Below are positions 1-7,156 of a stretch of DNA of 37,097 bases, in pieces (the first letter of the stretch is position 1; every line of letters begins with the position of its first letter). Location: positions 1 to 37,097 of the forward strand of contig NZ_JAPHNL010000286.1 in the NCBI RefSeq assembly GCF_026274175.1. The letters are read 5' to 3'. The DNA comes from Streptomyces beihaiensis (GTDB taxonomy: Bacteria > Actinomycetota > Actinomycetes > Streptomycetales > Streptomycetaceae). The position numbers and the translations under genes are program-made. The notes below the pieces were generated by a model that was not told where the DNA came from, made no database searches, and saw nothing but the letters and a program-made list of their open reading frames with translations.

Positions 1-22
1 GTGCGTTTCACGTGAAACGCAC
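1..22. promoter_or_regulatory. parS: parS chromosome-partitioning site
   Basis: Positions 5-18 read GTTTCACGTGAAAC, the exact 14-bp Streptomyces parS consensus that ParB binds. The palindrome continues perfectly to 22 bp (positions 1-22: GTGC ahead of the core is mirrored by GCAC behind it). It lies just beyond the 3' end of the acyl-CoA ligase gene, outside any credible coding region. In Streptomyces most parS sites cluster around oriC, so this hints at location but does not fix it. The identification rests on exact sequence; ParB binding is inferred. Confidence 0.9.
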
Positions 23-44
23 AACGCCCCAGCTCCTGGAACGG

Positions 45-1727
45 TCAGAACGAGGTGACGTCGAGCTCCCCGTCCGCGTACTGCCTGCGCAGCACCTTCT
101 TGTCGAACTTGCCGACACTCGTCTTCGGCACCGCCTCGATCAGCGTCCAGCGCTCGGGAACCTGCCACTTGGCGACCTTCCCGGCGAGGAACGCCTTGAG
201 TGCCTCCAGATCGGCGCTAGCGCCCTCCCTCAGGACGACGGTCGCCAGCGGGCGCTCTCCCCACTTGGTGTCGGGGACGGCGACGACCGCGGCTTCGGCG
301 ACATCCGGGTGGGACATGATCGCGTTCTCGAGGTCGACACTGGAGATCCACTCACCGCCGGACTTGATGACGTCCTTGGCACGGTCGGTGAGGGTCAGGA
401 AGCCGTCGGGGCTGATGGTGCCGACGTCACCGGTCTTCAGCCAGCCGTCCTCGCTGAACTTGTCGGCGGGCCGCAGGGGTGCACCACCGGCATCGGTGCC
501 GGTTCCGGTGCCGGTTCCGGCACCCGCGTAGTACGCGCCCGCGATCCACGGACCCCGCACCTCCAGCTCGCCCGCGGACTCACCGTCCCAGGGCAGGTGC
601 GCCCCGTCGGGGCCGGTGAGCCGCGCCTCGACGCTCGCCGGGAAGCGGCCCTGCGTGAGCCGGTACGCGAACTCCTCGTCACTGCCGGGCTCGACGGCCG
701 CCGGCGGCCTGGCGACCGTGCCGAGCGGCGAGGTCTCGGTCATGCCCCAGGCGTGACAGACGCGCATCCCGAGGTCGTCGAACGCCTTCATCAGCGACGG
801 CGGGCAGGCCGAGCCGCCGATGGTGACCTGGTGGAGCGAGGAGACATCACGGGGCTTGGCGGTGAGCTCGGCGAGCAGGCCCTGCCAGATGGTGGGGACG
901 GCGGCGGCGTGCGTGGGCCGCTCGGTCTCGATCATCTCGGCGAGCGGCGCGGGCTGAAGGAAGCGGTCCGGCATCAGCATGTTCACACCGGTCATGAACG
1001 TGGCGTGCGGCAGGCCCCAGGCGTTCACATGAAACTGCGGGACGACGACGAGACTGGTGTCGGCGTCGGTCAGGCCCATCGACTGGGCCATGTTGACCTG
1101 CATGGAGTGCAGGTAGATGGAGCGGTGCGAGTAGACGACGCCCTTGGGGTCGCCGGTGGTGCCGGAGGTGTAGCACATGGCCGCGGCTTGGCGCTCGTCC
1201 AGCTCCGGCCAGTCGTACGTGGTCGGCTTGCCCGCGATCAGCTCCTCGTACTCGTGCACGCGGGGACGCGCACCGTCGAGCAGGGAGCGGTCTCCGGGCC
1301 CCGAGACGACGATGTGCTCGACCGTCGGCAACTGGGGCAGGAGCGGGGCGAGCAGCGGCAGCAACGAGCCGTTGACGATGACGACCTTGTCGGCGGCGTG
1401 GTTGACGATCCACACCAGCTGTTCGGTCGCGAGCCGCAGGTTGAGGGTGTGGAGTACGGCTCCCATGCAGGGCGCCGCGTAGTACGCCTCCACGTGCTCG
1501 GCGTTGTTCCACATCAAGGTGGCCGTGGCATCCCCCTCGGTGACTCCGAGGTCGTCGGCGAGGGCGTGCGCCAGTTGGGCGGCCCGAGCGCCGATCTCGG
1601 CGAAGCTGCGGCGGTGCGGCTCGCCCTCGCCGGTCCACGTGATCACCTGCGACGTTCCGTGGACCGTGGACCCGTGGGTCAGGATCCGTGAGATCAGCAG
1701 CGGTACGTCCTGCATCGTGCTCAGCAC
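45..1727 (-). CDS. Long-chain/medium-chain acyl-CoA ligase (AMP-forming)
   Basis: ANL-superfamily acyl-CoA synthetase of about 560 residues that activates a fatty or related carboxylic acid via acyl-AMP and transfers it to CoA. Visible motifs are the P-loop [12 protein letters not shown] (about 185-196), the A5 motif WGMTETSP (about 327), GWLKTGD (about 428), the hinge region [14 protein letters not shown] (about 449-462) and the catalytic Lys in [10 protein letters not shown] (about 540). The GTG at 1727 is chosen as start because GGGAGGA stands 5-6 bases upstream; the reading frame runs open further to 1811 without a ribosome site. An oddity is a Gly-Thr repeat ([15 protein letters not shown], about 401-415; DNA 483-527) inserted in the loop before the C-terminal domain. 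A 7-4-7 inverted repeat lies upstream at 1791-1808. The substrate cannot be told from sequence. Confidence 0.93.
   Translation of the reverse strand: MLSTMQDVPLLISRILTHGSTVHGTSQVITWTGEGEPHRRSFAEIGARAAQLAHALADDLGVTEGDATATLMWNNAEHVEAYYAAPCMGAVLHTLNLRLATEQLVWIVNHAADKVVIVNGSLLPLLAPLLPQLPTVEHIVVSGPGDRSLLDGARPRVHEYEELIAGKPTTYDWPELDERQAAAMCYTSGTTGDPKGVVYSHRSIYLHSMQVNMAQSMGLTDADTSLVVVPQFHVNAWGLPHATFMTGVNMLMPDRFLQPAPLAEMIETERPTHAAAVPTIWQGLLAELTAKPRDVSSLHQVTIGGSACPPSLMKAFDDLGMRVCHAWGMTETSPLGTVARPPAAVEPGSDEEFAYRLTQGRFPASVEARLTGPDGAHLPWDGESAGELEVRGPWIAGAYYAGAGTGTGTGTDAGGAPLRPADKFSEDGWLKTGDVGTISPDGFLTLTDRAKDVIKSGGEWISSVDLENAIMSHPDVAEAAVVAVPDTKWGERPLATVVLREGASADLEALKAFLAGKVAKWQVPERWTLIEAVPKTSVGKFDKKVLRRQYADGELDVTSF
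483..527. repeat. In-frame GC-rich simple repeat inside the acyl-CoA ligase gene
   Basis: Reiterated GGTTCCGGTGCC-like units code for the alternating Gly-Thr stretch in the ligase. The insertion keeps the frame and lies in a surface loop between GPWIAGAYY and [11 protein letters not shown], two segments normally close together in this family. Confidence 0.7.
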
Positions 1728-1790
1728 GGCGTCCTCCCGGTGGGCGCCCTCGGGCGCTACGGAGCAGTAGGGTTCCTGCCGATTCTCAGC

Positions 1791-1808
1791 ACATACCAGG
1801 CGGTATGT
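1791..1808. promoter_or_regulatory. Inverted repeat, candidate TetR-type operator
   Basis: ACATACC-AGGC-GGTATGT is a perfect 7-bp inverted repeat with a 4-bp spacer, 64-81 bp upstream of the acyl-CoA ligase GTG start. Size and spacing are typical for TetR-family operators of fatty-acid catabolism genes. No TetR gene is seen in the window, so the regulator is unknown and the role is inferred. Confidence 0.5.
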
Positions 1809-1896
1809 CACCCCCTGCGGGAATGATCGATCAACGCTTGACCGGAATTGACCTGGTCAGGCGTGCGTCAGGGGTCCGGGGTCCGCCAGTCGTCCG

Positions 1897-2460
1897 TCAC
1901 ACGTCGGTGGGGCGCAGCTCCGGGTCCTCGCGGAGCTTGCGGAGCGCGCGGGAGACCGCGCTCTTGACCGTCCCCACGGAGACGCCGAGCACCTCGGCCG
2001 TCTGGGCCTCGCTGAGGTCCTCGTAGTAGCGCAGGACGACCATCGCCCGCTGACGCGCGGGCAGCTTCATCACGGCCCGCCACATCGCGTCGTGCAGCGC
2101 CTGTTCCTCGGCCGGGTCGGCGACCGGCACGGCCTGCGGCTCCGGCAGGTCGTCGCAGACGAACTCGTCGACCTTGCGCTTGCGCCACTGCGACGTCCGC
2201 GTGTTCAGCAGCGCCCTGCGCACGTACCCGTCCAGCGCCCGGTGGTCCTCGATCCGGTCCCACGCGACGTACGTCTTGGTGAGCGCGGTCTGCAGCAGGT
2301 CCTCGGCGTCGCACGGGTTCGAGGTCAACGACCGGGCGGCCCGCAGCAGCACGGGCTGGCGCGCCCGGACGTACGAGGTGAACGACGGGTACGTGCTCAC
2401 CGGGGCTCGCGTCTCCACGGCCGATGCGCCGGAGCGGACAGGCGCCAGGGTTGCGGTCAT
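1897..2460 (-). CDS. ECF RNA polymerase sigma factor, SigE family
   Basis: 187-residue group 4 sigma factor. Region 2 spans about 27-92 with the DAEDLLQTALTKTY helix (51-64) that contacts core polymerase and the -10 element. Region 4 spans about 130-178 and carries the helix-turn-helix LSEAQTAEVLGVSVGTVKSA, which reads the -35 element. Length and layout fit the SigE-like ECF proteins common in Streptomyces that lack a linked anti-sigma gene; none is seen here. ATG 2460 is preferred since GGAGGG lies just upstream. The frame stays open to 2775, but that extension is a repetitive heptad stretch and is probably not translated. Target genes cannot be inferred. Confidence 0.88.
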   Translation of the reverse strand: MTATLAPVRSGASAVETRAPVSTYPSFTSYVRARQPVLLRAARSLTSNPCDAEDLLQTALTKTYVAWDRIEDHRALDGYVRRALLNTRTSQWRKRKVDEFVCDDLPEPQAVPVADPAEEQALHDAMWRAVMKLPARQRAMVVLRYYEDLSEAQTAEVLGVSVGTVKSAVSRALRKLREDPELRPTDV

Positions 2461-2565
2461 GCCCTCCACGCTATGAGCGCGCCCTCCCGCCCGGATCGCC
2501 CGGAGGTCCCGAAGCCGCGTCCGCCTCAGGTTGTAGGAGTGGTGCAGGCCCCACCTCCTGAAGGT

Positions 2566-2590
2566 GGAGGACCCGGGCAGGCCCCCTGAG
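2566..2590. other. GC-rich hairpins in the region upstream of the sigma gene
   Basis: GGCCCC-CTGA-GGGGCC forms a 6-bp stem at about 2579-2594, and CCACCT/AGGTGG forms another just to the left (about 2556-2573). They sit between the Ltp-like gene stop (2831) and the sigma start (2460), so they could terminate the upstream operon or structure the sigma leader. No T-run follows. Confidence 0.3.
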
Positions 2591-2636
2591 GGGCCGCCCC
2601 CGACCCGGCCGGGGGCCGCCAGGCGCCCAGGCCGCG

Positions 2637-2805
2637 CCACGGAACCCACCGGCCGTGTCACGGGACTCTCCGACCACGCCAGGGAACCCTCCGGCGGCGC
2701 CACGAGGCCCTCCGACCGCCCCACGGAACCCACCGACCGCGCCACGAGGCCCTCCGACCGCGCCACGGAACCCACCGACCGCGCCAGGGGCCCCTCCGGC
2801 CGTGT
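2637..2805. repeat. About eight tandem 21-bp degenerate repeats
   Basis: Units alternate between CACGGAACCCACCGACCGCGC-like and a CACGAGGCCCTCCGACCGCGC-like form, the best-conserved copies lying at about 2720-2785. Since the period is a multiple of three, the minus strand reads a heptad repeat (EGLVARS, VGSVGRS, EGLVAPP and similar), but no ribosome site supports translation. This repeat fills most of the 370-bp gap 2461-2830. Confidence 0.8.
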
Positions 2806-2830
2806 CCCGCCGGTTCCCCGGCCGAGGGCA

Positions 2831-3997
2831 TCAGCCGGACGAGCGCAGCACGAGCCCCGACGTCGGCACGCCCGTCCCGGCGGTGACCAGCGCCGTCTCC
2901 GCTCCGCGAATCTGGTTCACCGCGGTGCCGCGCAGCTGCCGCACCGCCTCCGCTATCCCGTTCATACCGTGCAGGTACGCCTCGCCCAGCTGCCCGCCGT
3001 GCGTATTGAGCGGCAGCCGGTCCTCGGCCACGAAACCGGCCGCCTCACCCGGCCCGCAGAATCCGAACTCCTCCAGCTGCATCAGCACGAACGGCGTGAA
3101 GTGGTCATAGAGGATGCCCACGTCGATCCCGTCCGGGCCGAGACCCGCCGTCCGCCACAGCTGCCGCGCCACCACGCCCATCTCGGGAAGACCGGTGAGG
3201 TCGTCCCGGTAGAAGCTGGTCATCTGCTCCTGCGCGCGCCCCGCGCCCTGCGCCGCCGCGCCGATCACGACCGGTGGTCGTGGCAGGTCCCGGGCCCGCT
3301 CGGTGCTGGTGACGACGATCGCCTGCCCGCCGTCCGTCTCCTGGCAGCAGTCGAGCAGCCGCAGCGGCTCCACGATCCAGCGCGACGCGGCGTGCTCAGC
3401 GAGCGTGATCGGTCGGCCGTGGAAGTACGCGGCCGGGTTCGTCGCCGCGTGCCGACGGTCCACGACCGCGACATGTCCGAACGCCTCCGGCGTGAGCCCG
3501 TACGTGTGCAGGTAGCGCTGTGCCGCCATCGCCACCCATGACGCCGGGGTGAGCAGGCCGAACGGCAGCGCCCAGCCGAGCGCCGCGCCCTCCGCCGACG
3601 GCTCGCGGTGCTGCACGCCCGAGCCGAATCTGCGGCCGGAACGCTCGTTGAACGCGCGGTAGCAGACCACGACGTCCGCCACGCCGCTAGCCACCGCGAG
3701 GGCAGCCTGCTGCACGGTGGCGCAGGCGGCCCCGCCTCCGTAGTGCACGCGCGAGAAGAAGGACAGCTCGCCGATACCCGTCGCCTGCGCCACGGTGATC
3801 TCCGGGCTGGTGTCCATGGTGAAGGTGACCAGGCCGTCGACGTCGGCGGGGGAGAGGCCCGCGTCGTCGAGCGCGGCCCGCACGGCCTCCACGGCAAGCT
3901 TCAGTTCGCTGCGGCCGGAGTCCTTGGAGAACTCGGTCGCACCGATCCCCACGATGGCGGCCCGTCCACCGAGCCGGTCCTCGCCGCGCACGCTCAT
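2831..3997 (-). CDS. Thiolase-fold lipid-transfer protein (Ltp2/SCP-x thiolase-like)
   Basis: 388-residue thiolase-superfamily protein. It has an N-terminal AAIVGIGATEFSKDSGRSE, a conserved Cys in GGGAACATVQQAA (C92), YDHFTPF (297-303) and the C-terminal NTHGGQLGEAYLHGMNG (331-347). This pattern is that of the lipid-transfer proteins annotated beside MaoC genes. In the mycobacterial homologue Ltp2 acts as a retro-aldolase that releases propionyl-CoA from a 3-carbon sterol side chain. It is the last gene of the operon, and its ATG overlaps the MaoC stop by ATGA at 3994-3997. The MaoC/OB-fold protein upstream is the expected partner: DUF35 domains dock onto such thiolases. The exact acyl-CoA substrate is unknown. 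Confidence 0.85.
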   Translation of the reverse strand: MSVRGEDRLGGRAAIVGIGATEFSKDSGRSELKLAVEAVRAALDDAGLSPADVDGLVTFTMDTSPEITVAQATGIGELSFFSRVHYGGGAACATVQQAALAVASGVADVVVCYRAFNERSGRRFGSGVQHREPSAEGAALGWALPFGLLTPASWVAMAAQRYLHTYGLTPEAFGHVAVVDRRHAATNPAAYFHGRPITLAEHAASRWIVEPLRLLDCCQETDGGQAIVVTSTERARDLPRPPVVIGAAAQGAGRAQEQMTSFYRDDLTGLPEMGVVARQLWRTAGLGPDGIDVGILYDHFTPFVLMQLEEFGFCGPGEAAGFVAEDRLPLNTHGGQLGEAYLHGMNGIAEAVRQLRGTAVNQIRGAETALVTAGTGVPTSGLVLRSSG

Positions 3998-4704
3998 GAC
4001 CGGTTCCCTTCGGGGGCGGGGCCGCCCTTACGCACCGTTTCCGGGGGCGGGGGCGGGGCTGAGGCCGGGTGCGGGGCCGTGGCCGGGACCGAGGCCGGAT
4101 CCGAGGCCAGGACCGGGATCGGGGCCGGATCCGAGGTCGGGACCGGGACCGAGGCCGAGGCCGGGACCGGGGGCGGGGTCGGGGTCGGGGTCGGGACCGG
4201 AACCGGGTCCGTGGCCGACACCGCGTCTGTGGCCGAGATCGCGTCCGAGGCCGTCACCGGCACCGTGACCGTGACCGTGCCGGTGACGTGGCGGCCGATC
4301 CCGTTCACCCCGACGACCCTGACCCTGACCTTGACAGTGGCCGGGGCCGGGGCCGCACCCGCAGCCGCAGCCGCAGCCGCAGCCGCAGCCGTGTCACCGT
4401 GCGTCACCTCCTCCACCGTGCCGCTCAACACCATTGTGTCCCCGGGGTAGTTGGGCGCGCCGAGGCGGATCGCGACCTTGCGCAGCGTCGCCGTGGGGCC
4501 GAAGTGGTCGGTGACGTAGCGGCCCACGAGTCCGTTGGTCGTCAGGATGTTCATGAAGATGTCCGGGGAGCCCTTCTCGCGCGCCAGCTCGGCGTCGTGA
4601 TGGACGTCCTGGTAGTCGCGCGAGGCGATGGCCCCAGCGACGATCAGGGTCCTCGTCACCGGAATCTCCAGCGGCGGCAACACGTCACCCGCCTGTGGTT
4701 TCAT
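3994..4704 (-). CDS. MaoC-family hydratase (ChsH1-like) with repeat-expanded C-terminus
   Basis: Hot-dog fold enoyl-CoA hydratase. Residues 1-105 and 122-150 match an ordinary MaoC protein, with the catalytic-type segment DYQDVHHD at 30-37 and a closing strand VGVNGIGRHVTGTVTV. Normal length is about 140-150 residues; here it is 236. Ten alanines (106-115, DNA about 4360-4390, GCAGCC repeats) interrupt the fold before the last strands, and residues 151-236 are a low-complexity Thr/Pro/Val/Ala tail coded by reiterated GACCGGG-like units. GGAGGTGATGAGGA precedes ATG 4704. The start overlaps the preceding small ORF and the stop overlaps the thiolase gene. In mycobacteria ChsH1 pairs with ChsH2 as a heterotetrameric hydratase, and the same pairing is inferred here. 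The Ala run may damage activity. Confidence 0.82.
   Translation of the reverse strand: MKPQAGDVLPPLEIPVTRTLIVAGAIASRDYQDVHHDAELAREKGSPDIFMNILTTNGLVGRYVTDHFGPTATLRKVAIRLGAPNYPGDTMVLSGTVEEVTHGDTAAAAAAAAAAGAAPAPATVKVRVRVVGVNGIGRHVTGTVTVTVPVTASDAISATDAVSATDPVPVPTPTPTPPPVPASASVPVPTSDPAPIPVLASDPASVPATAPHPASAPPPPPETVRKGGPAPEGNRS
4030..4395. repeat. Simple-sequence expansions in the MaoC gene
   Basis: Two adjacent low-complexity tracts: reiterated 6- and 12-bp G/C-rich units (GGGGTCGGGGTC, GACCGGGACCGAGGCC and variants) at about 4040-4270, and a pure GCAGCC hexamer array at about 4360-4390. Both keep the minus-strand frame. Confidence 0.8.
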
Positions 4705-5039
4705 TCCTCATCACCTCCACGGGTCCCGCAGGCGATCAACTCTCCGACGTGCTCCAGCAGTTCGAACGCATCGCCGCAACGCCCATATGGGCGACGATCG
4801 CCCCGAGTCGCACGCCCTGCTTGACGGCGGATCGCTCGGCCGAACTGTTCGCGCCGGTCGGCGTGGTCGTCGACGGCACGGGCGAGCGAGCCCGCGCGGA
4901 CCCGGTCCGCAGCAGCCCGGCGAACGCGGTCCACACCGCCGCCGACGCATCCCCCGCCTTCGGCGTCCGAACCGCCCCCGAGCCCCGCGAGTCGCTCCGG
5001 CGTCGACAGATCACCGAATATCCGCGCTGCGGTCCTCAC
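4701..5039 (-). pseudogene. Decayed ORF, possibly an acyl-CoA dehydrogenase remnant
   Basis: A 112-codon frame starts at a GTG overlapping the stop of the MaoC/OB-fold gene (GTGA) and ends overlapping the MaoC ATG (ATGA), so it occupies a real operon slot. It opens AARIFGDLSTPERLAGL and contains DHADRREQFGRAI, close to the REQFG-x-I signature of acyl-CoA dehydrogenases. After that motif the GC3-rich frame changes: the minus-strand frame giving VKQGVRLGAIVAHMGVAAM looks coding, then the original frame (FELLEHVGELIACG) resumes. Acyl-CoA dehydrogenases are about 350-400 residues, so most is missing. I infer a frameshifted, internally deleted remnant of a ChsE-like dehydrogenase. The family call is weak; the frame switching is visible. 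Confidence 0.4.
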
Positions 5040-6034
5040 GCCTCACTCCCCGAGTCCGCCGCCCCGCCCTCCACGGCCCGGAACACGGGAAGCTCCAACT
5101 CTTCGTCCGCCCGAAGGAATTCGAGCCGGACCGCCATCCCGATCCGGACCCGGTCGCAGGGCACCCCGACGACGTTGCTGATGATCCGCACGCCCTCCGC
5201 CAGCTCGACGAGTCCTACCGCGTACGGCGGGTCGAAGGCCGGGAAAGGCGGATGGTGCATGACGACGTACGAGTAGACGGTGCCTTCGCCGCTCGCCTCG
5301 ACCGTGTCCCACTCCTGCCCGCCGCACGCGTTGCAGCCCGGCAGCCAGGGAAAACGGAGCATGTCGCAGGCCGTGCAGCGCTGGATGAGCAGCCGGTGCT
5401 CGGCGACGCCGTCCCAGAACCCGGCGTTGTCCCGGTTCACGACGGGCCGGGGCCGTGCCTTCTGCTGCCGTCGCACGGTCGGCTCCCCGTTCGCCGGGGC
5501 GTATTTGAGTATCCGAAACCGATGGGTCCCGGCGAGCTCACCACCCGCCCGTACGTCCATCCGGGTGGTGACGAAGTGCCCCGACCCCAGCTTCGTCTTC
5601 TTCAGCGCCGACACGGACTCGATCACCGCGTCGAACGTGATGGTGTCCCCCGGCCGCAGCGGCCGCAGATACTCCTGCTCGCAGTCGGTGGCCACCACCG
5701 ACGTGTACCCGGCGCCGTCCAGCAGCGCCAGCAGCTCGTCGTAGGCCCTCGCACGCCCCTCGTGCCCGGACAGCCCGCCCATCGTCCAGACCTGCAACAT
5801 GGTCGGCGGCGCGATCGCCTCCGGCCCCCGGTACGCCGGACTGGTATCGCCCATGGCCTCGCACCAGTGGCGGATCATCGCCTCGTTGACCGGGTCTTTC
5901 CCTTCGCCGCCGGCGGCCGCGACACGCCCCTCGAAAACCTTCAACTCATCGCGGCAAAGGGTCAGTTCACGTCGGCCCGCACCGGAACCGACACCAGAGC
6001 CCGCACCCGCCGCGCCCGCACCCGCCGTCACCAC
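5036..6034 (-). CDS. MaoC N-terminal / DUF35 OB-fold fusion (ChsH2-like)
   Basis: 332 residues. Residues about 28-180 form a FAS1/MaoC-like hot-dog domain (KDPVNEAMIRHWCEAMGD, 46-63; CEQEYLRPLRPGD, 118-130). Residues about 200-325 form a rubredoxin-type zinc ribbon (C220, C223, C234, C237) followed by an OB fold, the DUF35 module. The mycobacterial ChsH2 has the same layout: its MaoC half pairs with ChsH1 and its DUF35 half binds the Ltp2 aldolase. Both partners lie immediately downstream here. The start is uncertain. GTG 6034 (or GTG 6031) overlaps the stop of the upstream fragment, and the first 20 residues (AGAGAAGAGSGVGSGAG) are another simple repeat. The conserved part begins near ELTLCRDELKVFEGR. 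Confidence 0.82.
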   Translation of the reverse strand: MVTAGAGAAGAGSGVGSGAGRRELTLCRDELKVFEGRVAAAGGEGKDPVNEAMIRHWCEAMGDTSPAYRGPEAIAPPTMLQVWTMGGLSGHEGRARAYDELLALLDGAGYTSVVATDCEQEYLRPLRPGDTITFDAVIESVSALKKTKLGSGHFVTTRMDVRAGGELAGTHRFRILKYAPANGEPTVRRQQKARPRPVVNRDNAGFWDGVAEHRLLIQRCTACDMLRFPWLPGCNACGGQEWDTVEASGEGTVYSYVVMHHPPFPAFDPPYAVGLVELAEGVRIISNVVGVPCDRVRIGMAVRLEFLRADEELELPVFRAVEGGAADSGSEA

Positions 6035-6252
6035 CGCACCCCCCGCGCCGTCGAGCGGTCACACACAGCGCGCGTACGCGAGGAAGCGAGGCCGGTACCG
6101 GCCGAGGGCCTCGGCGCCCCGACGCGGCAAGCCTCGTCGAAGAAGACGAACTGGTCGCCGGGAGCCGGCGGGGCGTCCGGCATCAACGTACGGAACTGGG
6201 CACGCGGGCGCGCGCGTAGTACGCACCCGCGATCAGTGGAGGCGACGTGCAC
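6028..6252 (-). pseudogene. Unidentified gene fragment at the head of the MaoC/Ltp operon
   Basis: A 74-codon frame whose TGA overlaps the GTG start of the ChsH2-like gene, as if it were the tail of an upstream operon member. The middle (QFRTLMPDAPPAPGDQFVFFDEAC) has strong GC3 bias and reads like real protein. Further on, a shift of one base gives GAEALGRYRPRFLAYARCV followed by a stop, which also looks coding. This suggests a frameshifted relic. I do not recognise the family. There is no clear ribosome site for the GTG at 6252. Confidence 0.3.
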
Positions 6253-6290
6253 GGCGGCGGCCCTCCCAGACCTCGTACGAACAAGGATTT

Positions 6291-6305
6291 CTGACTGTCC
6301 GTCAG
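6291..6305. promoter_or_regulatory. Inverted repeat, candidate operator for the MaoC/Ltp operon
   Basis: CTGAC-TGTCC-GTCAG is a 5-bp inverted repeat with a 5-bp spacer, sited just upstream of the first readable ORF of the minus-strand operon and in a locally AT-richer stretch. Its form fits a TetR-family operator of a catabolic operon. The regulator is not in the window. Confidence 0.4.
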
Positions 6306-6364
6306 TTACTAGGAGGTGTCAAGCACTCCACCACTCACCCGCGCACCCGCACACCCGCACACGC

Positions 6365-6396
6365 CTGCGCGGCGGCACCGAAGCGCCGCCGCGCAG
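6365..6396 (-). terminator. Rho-independent-type hairpin after the small secreted-protein gene
   Basis: CTGCGCGGCGGC (6365-6376) pairs perfectly with GCCGCCGCGCAG (6385-6396) around an 8-base loop. It lies 75-106 bp beyond the stop of the minus-strand secreted-protein gene. There is no strong T-run, as is usual in Streptomyces. Confidence 0.6.
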
Positions 6397-6470
6397 ACTG
6401 TCAGTCACGCACCCCGCTCAGAACCCTGACCCCGACCGTGGGCCATGGGTCATGAGCCATGAGCCATGAG

Positions 6471-6782
6471 TCACCAGAGGTTCGTGAAGTTCACCGCGAT
6501 GTTCTCGTTGGACTGGTCGATCGCCGTGAATCCGGAGTGGTTCACCTGCGCGGTGTTGCTCTGGTTCGAGGCGCCGCTGCCGACGGCCTGCTGCTGCGTG
6601 GTGGACGAGTTGCCGCTGTTGTCGTGGCCGACACCGCTGCCGCTGACCGTGGCCACGCCAGCGTTCGATCCGTCGTTCGCGATCGCGCCGTTGTCGGCCA
6701 TCGCCACGCCGGAGAACAGGCCGGCGGCGAGCGGAAGGGCGGCGACAGCGGCGAGAACGCGAGCAGTACGGATGGAAGCCAT
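6471..6782 (-). CDS. Small secreted Asn/Ser/Gln-rich protein
   Basis: 103 residues. The Sec signal peptide is ASIRTARVLAAVAALPLAAG plus LFSGVAMA, with likely cleavage after AMA (about residue 30). The mature part of about 73 residues is rich in Asn, Ser, Gly, Gln and Ala, with phrases such as SSTTQQQAVGSGASNQSN and a hydrophobic end AVNFTNLW. It has no cysteine, so it is unlike chaplins; composition recalls rodlin- or curlin-like surface proteins, but no diagnostic repeat is present and I make no functional claim. ATG 6782 is preceded by GGAGGA at ideal spacing; an upstream in-frame ATG at 6812 lacks this. It is monocistronic with its own terminator at 6365-6396. Confidence 0.75.
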   Translation of the reverse strand: MASIRTARVLAAVAALPLAAGLFSGVAMADNGAIANDGSNAGVATVSGSGVGHDNSGNSSTTQQQAVGSGASNQSNTAQVNHSGFTAIDQSNENIAVNFTNLW

Positions 6783-7156
6783 GTCTATTCCTCCAGAACA
6801 GGAAGTACACACCGGGAGCGCGGACCGGACACAGGGATCGGGGCCGCCGAATCGGTAAGTACGGGTCTTGCCAAGGCAGTTGGCCGACCACCTCGGCGAT
6901 GTTCACGACGTCGCGAGTTCAGAGTTGCCCACCGAATCCCCGGCGAACCACCTCGGAAGGCATGATTCGCCCGCAAGCGTGAGGACATGTCGATAAACCC
7001 GCTTCACTCCCCCAAAGCGCCGGCTCACCCGCGAGCCCCCTCGCACGTCCACCGTGATCCGGCGCTCCCGCAGGATGAAGCGTTTCGCCACATTTTCGGC
7101 AAAGAGGCCACCCGGACGCCCGCCCCCTCTTCCCTTCATCGAACATTCGTACGAAA
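6783..7156. other. Divergent intergenic region without a gene
   Basis: This 374-bp stretch separates the minus-strand secreted-protein gene from the plus-strand Prim-Pol gene and must hold both promoters. Open frames here lack GC3 bias and ribosome sites. The one distinct element is a 10-bp palindrome TTCGTACGAA at 7146-7155, directly before the ATG at 7157. Confidence 0.6.

Noticed and set aside
1023-1036. Second parS-like site (GTTCACATGAAAC)
   Set aside because: One base short and with a core mismatch, and inside the acyl-CoA ligase coding sequence.
12-1691. 559-codon open frame on the plus strand
   Set aside because: It is the antisense shadow of the acyl-CoA ligase. Composition is Arg/Gly/Asp-rich with no family features.
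4695-5276. 193-codon plus-strand frame over the decayed ORF
   Set aside because: Antisense to the start-coupled minus-strand fragment and the ChsH2-like gene; the Ser/Ala/Thr/Pro composition is typical of a shadow.
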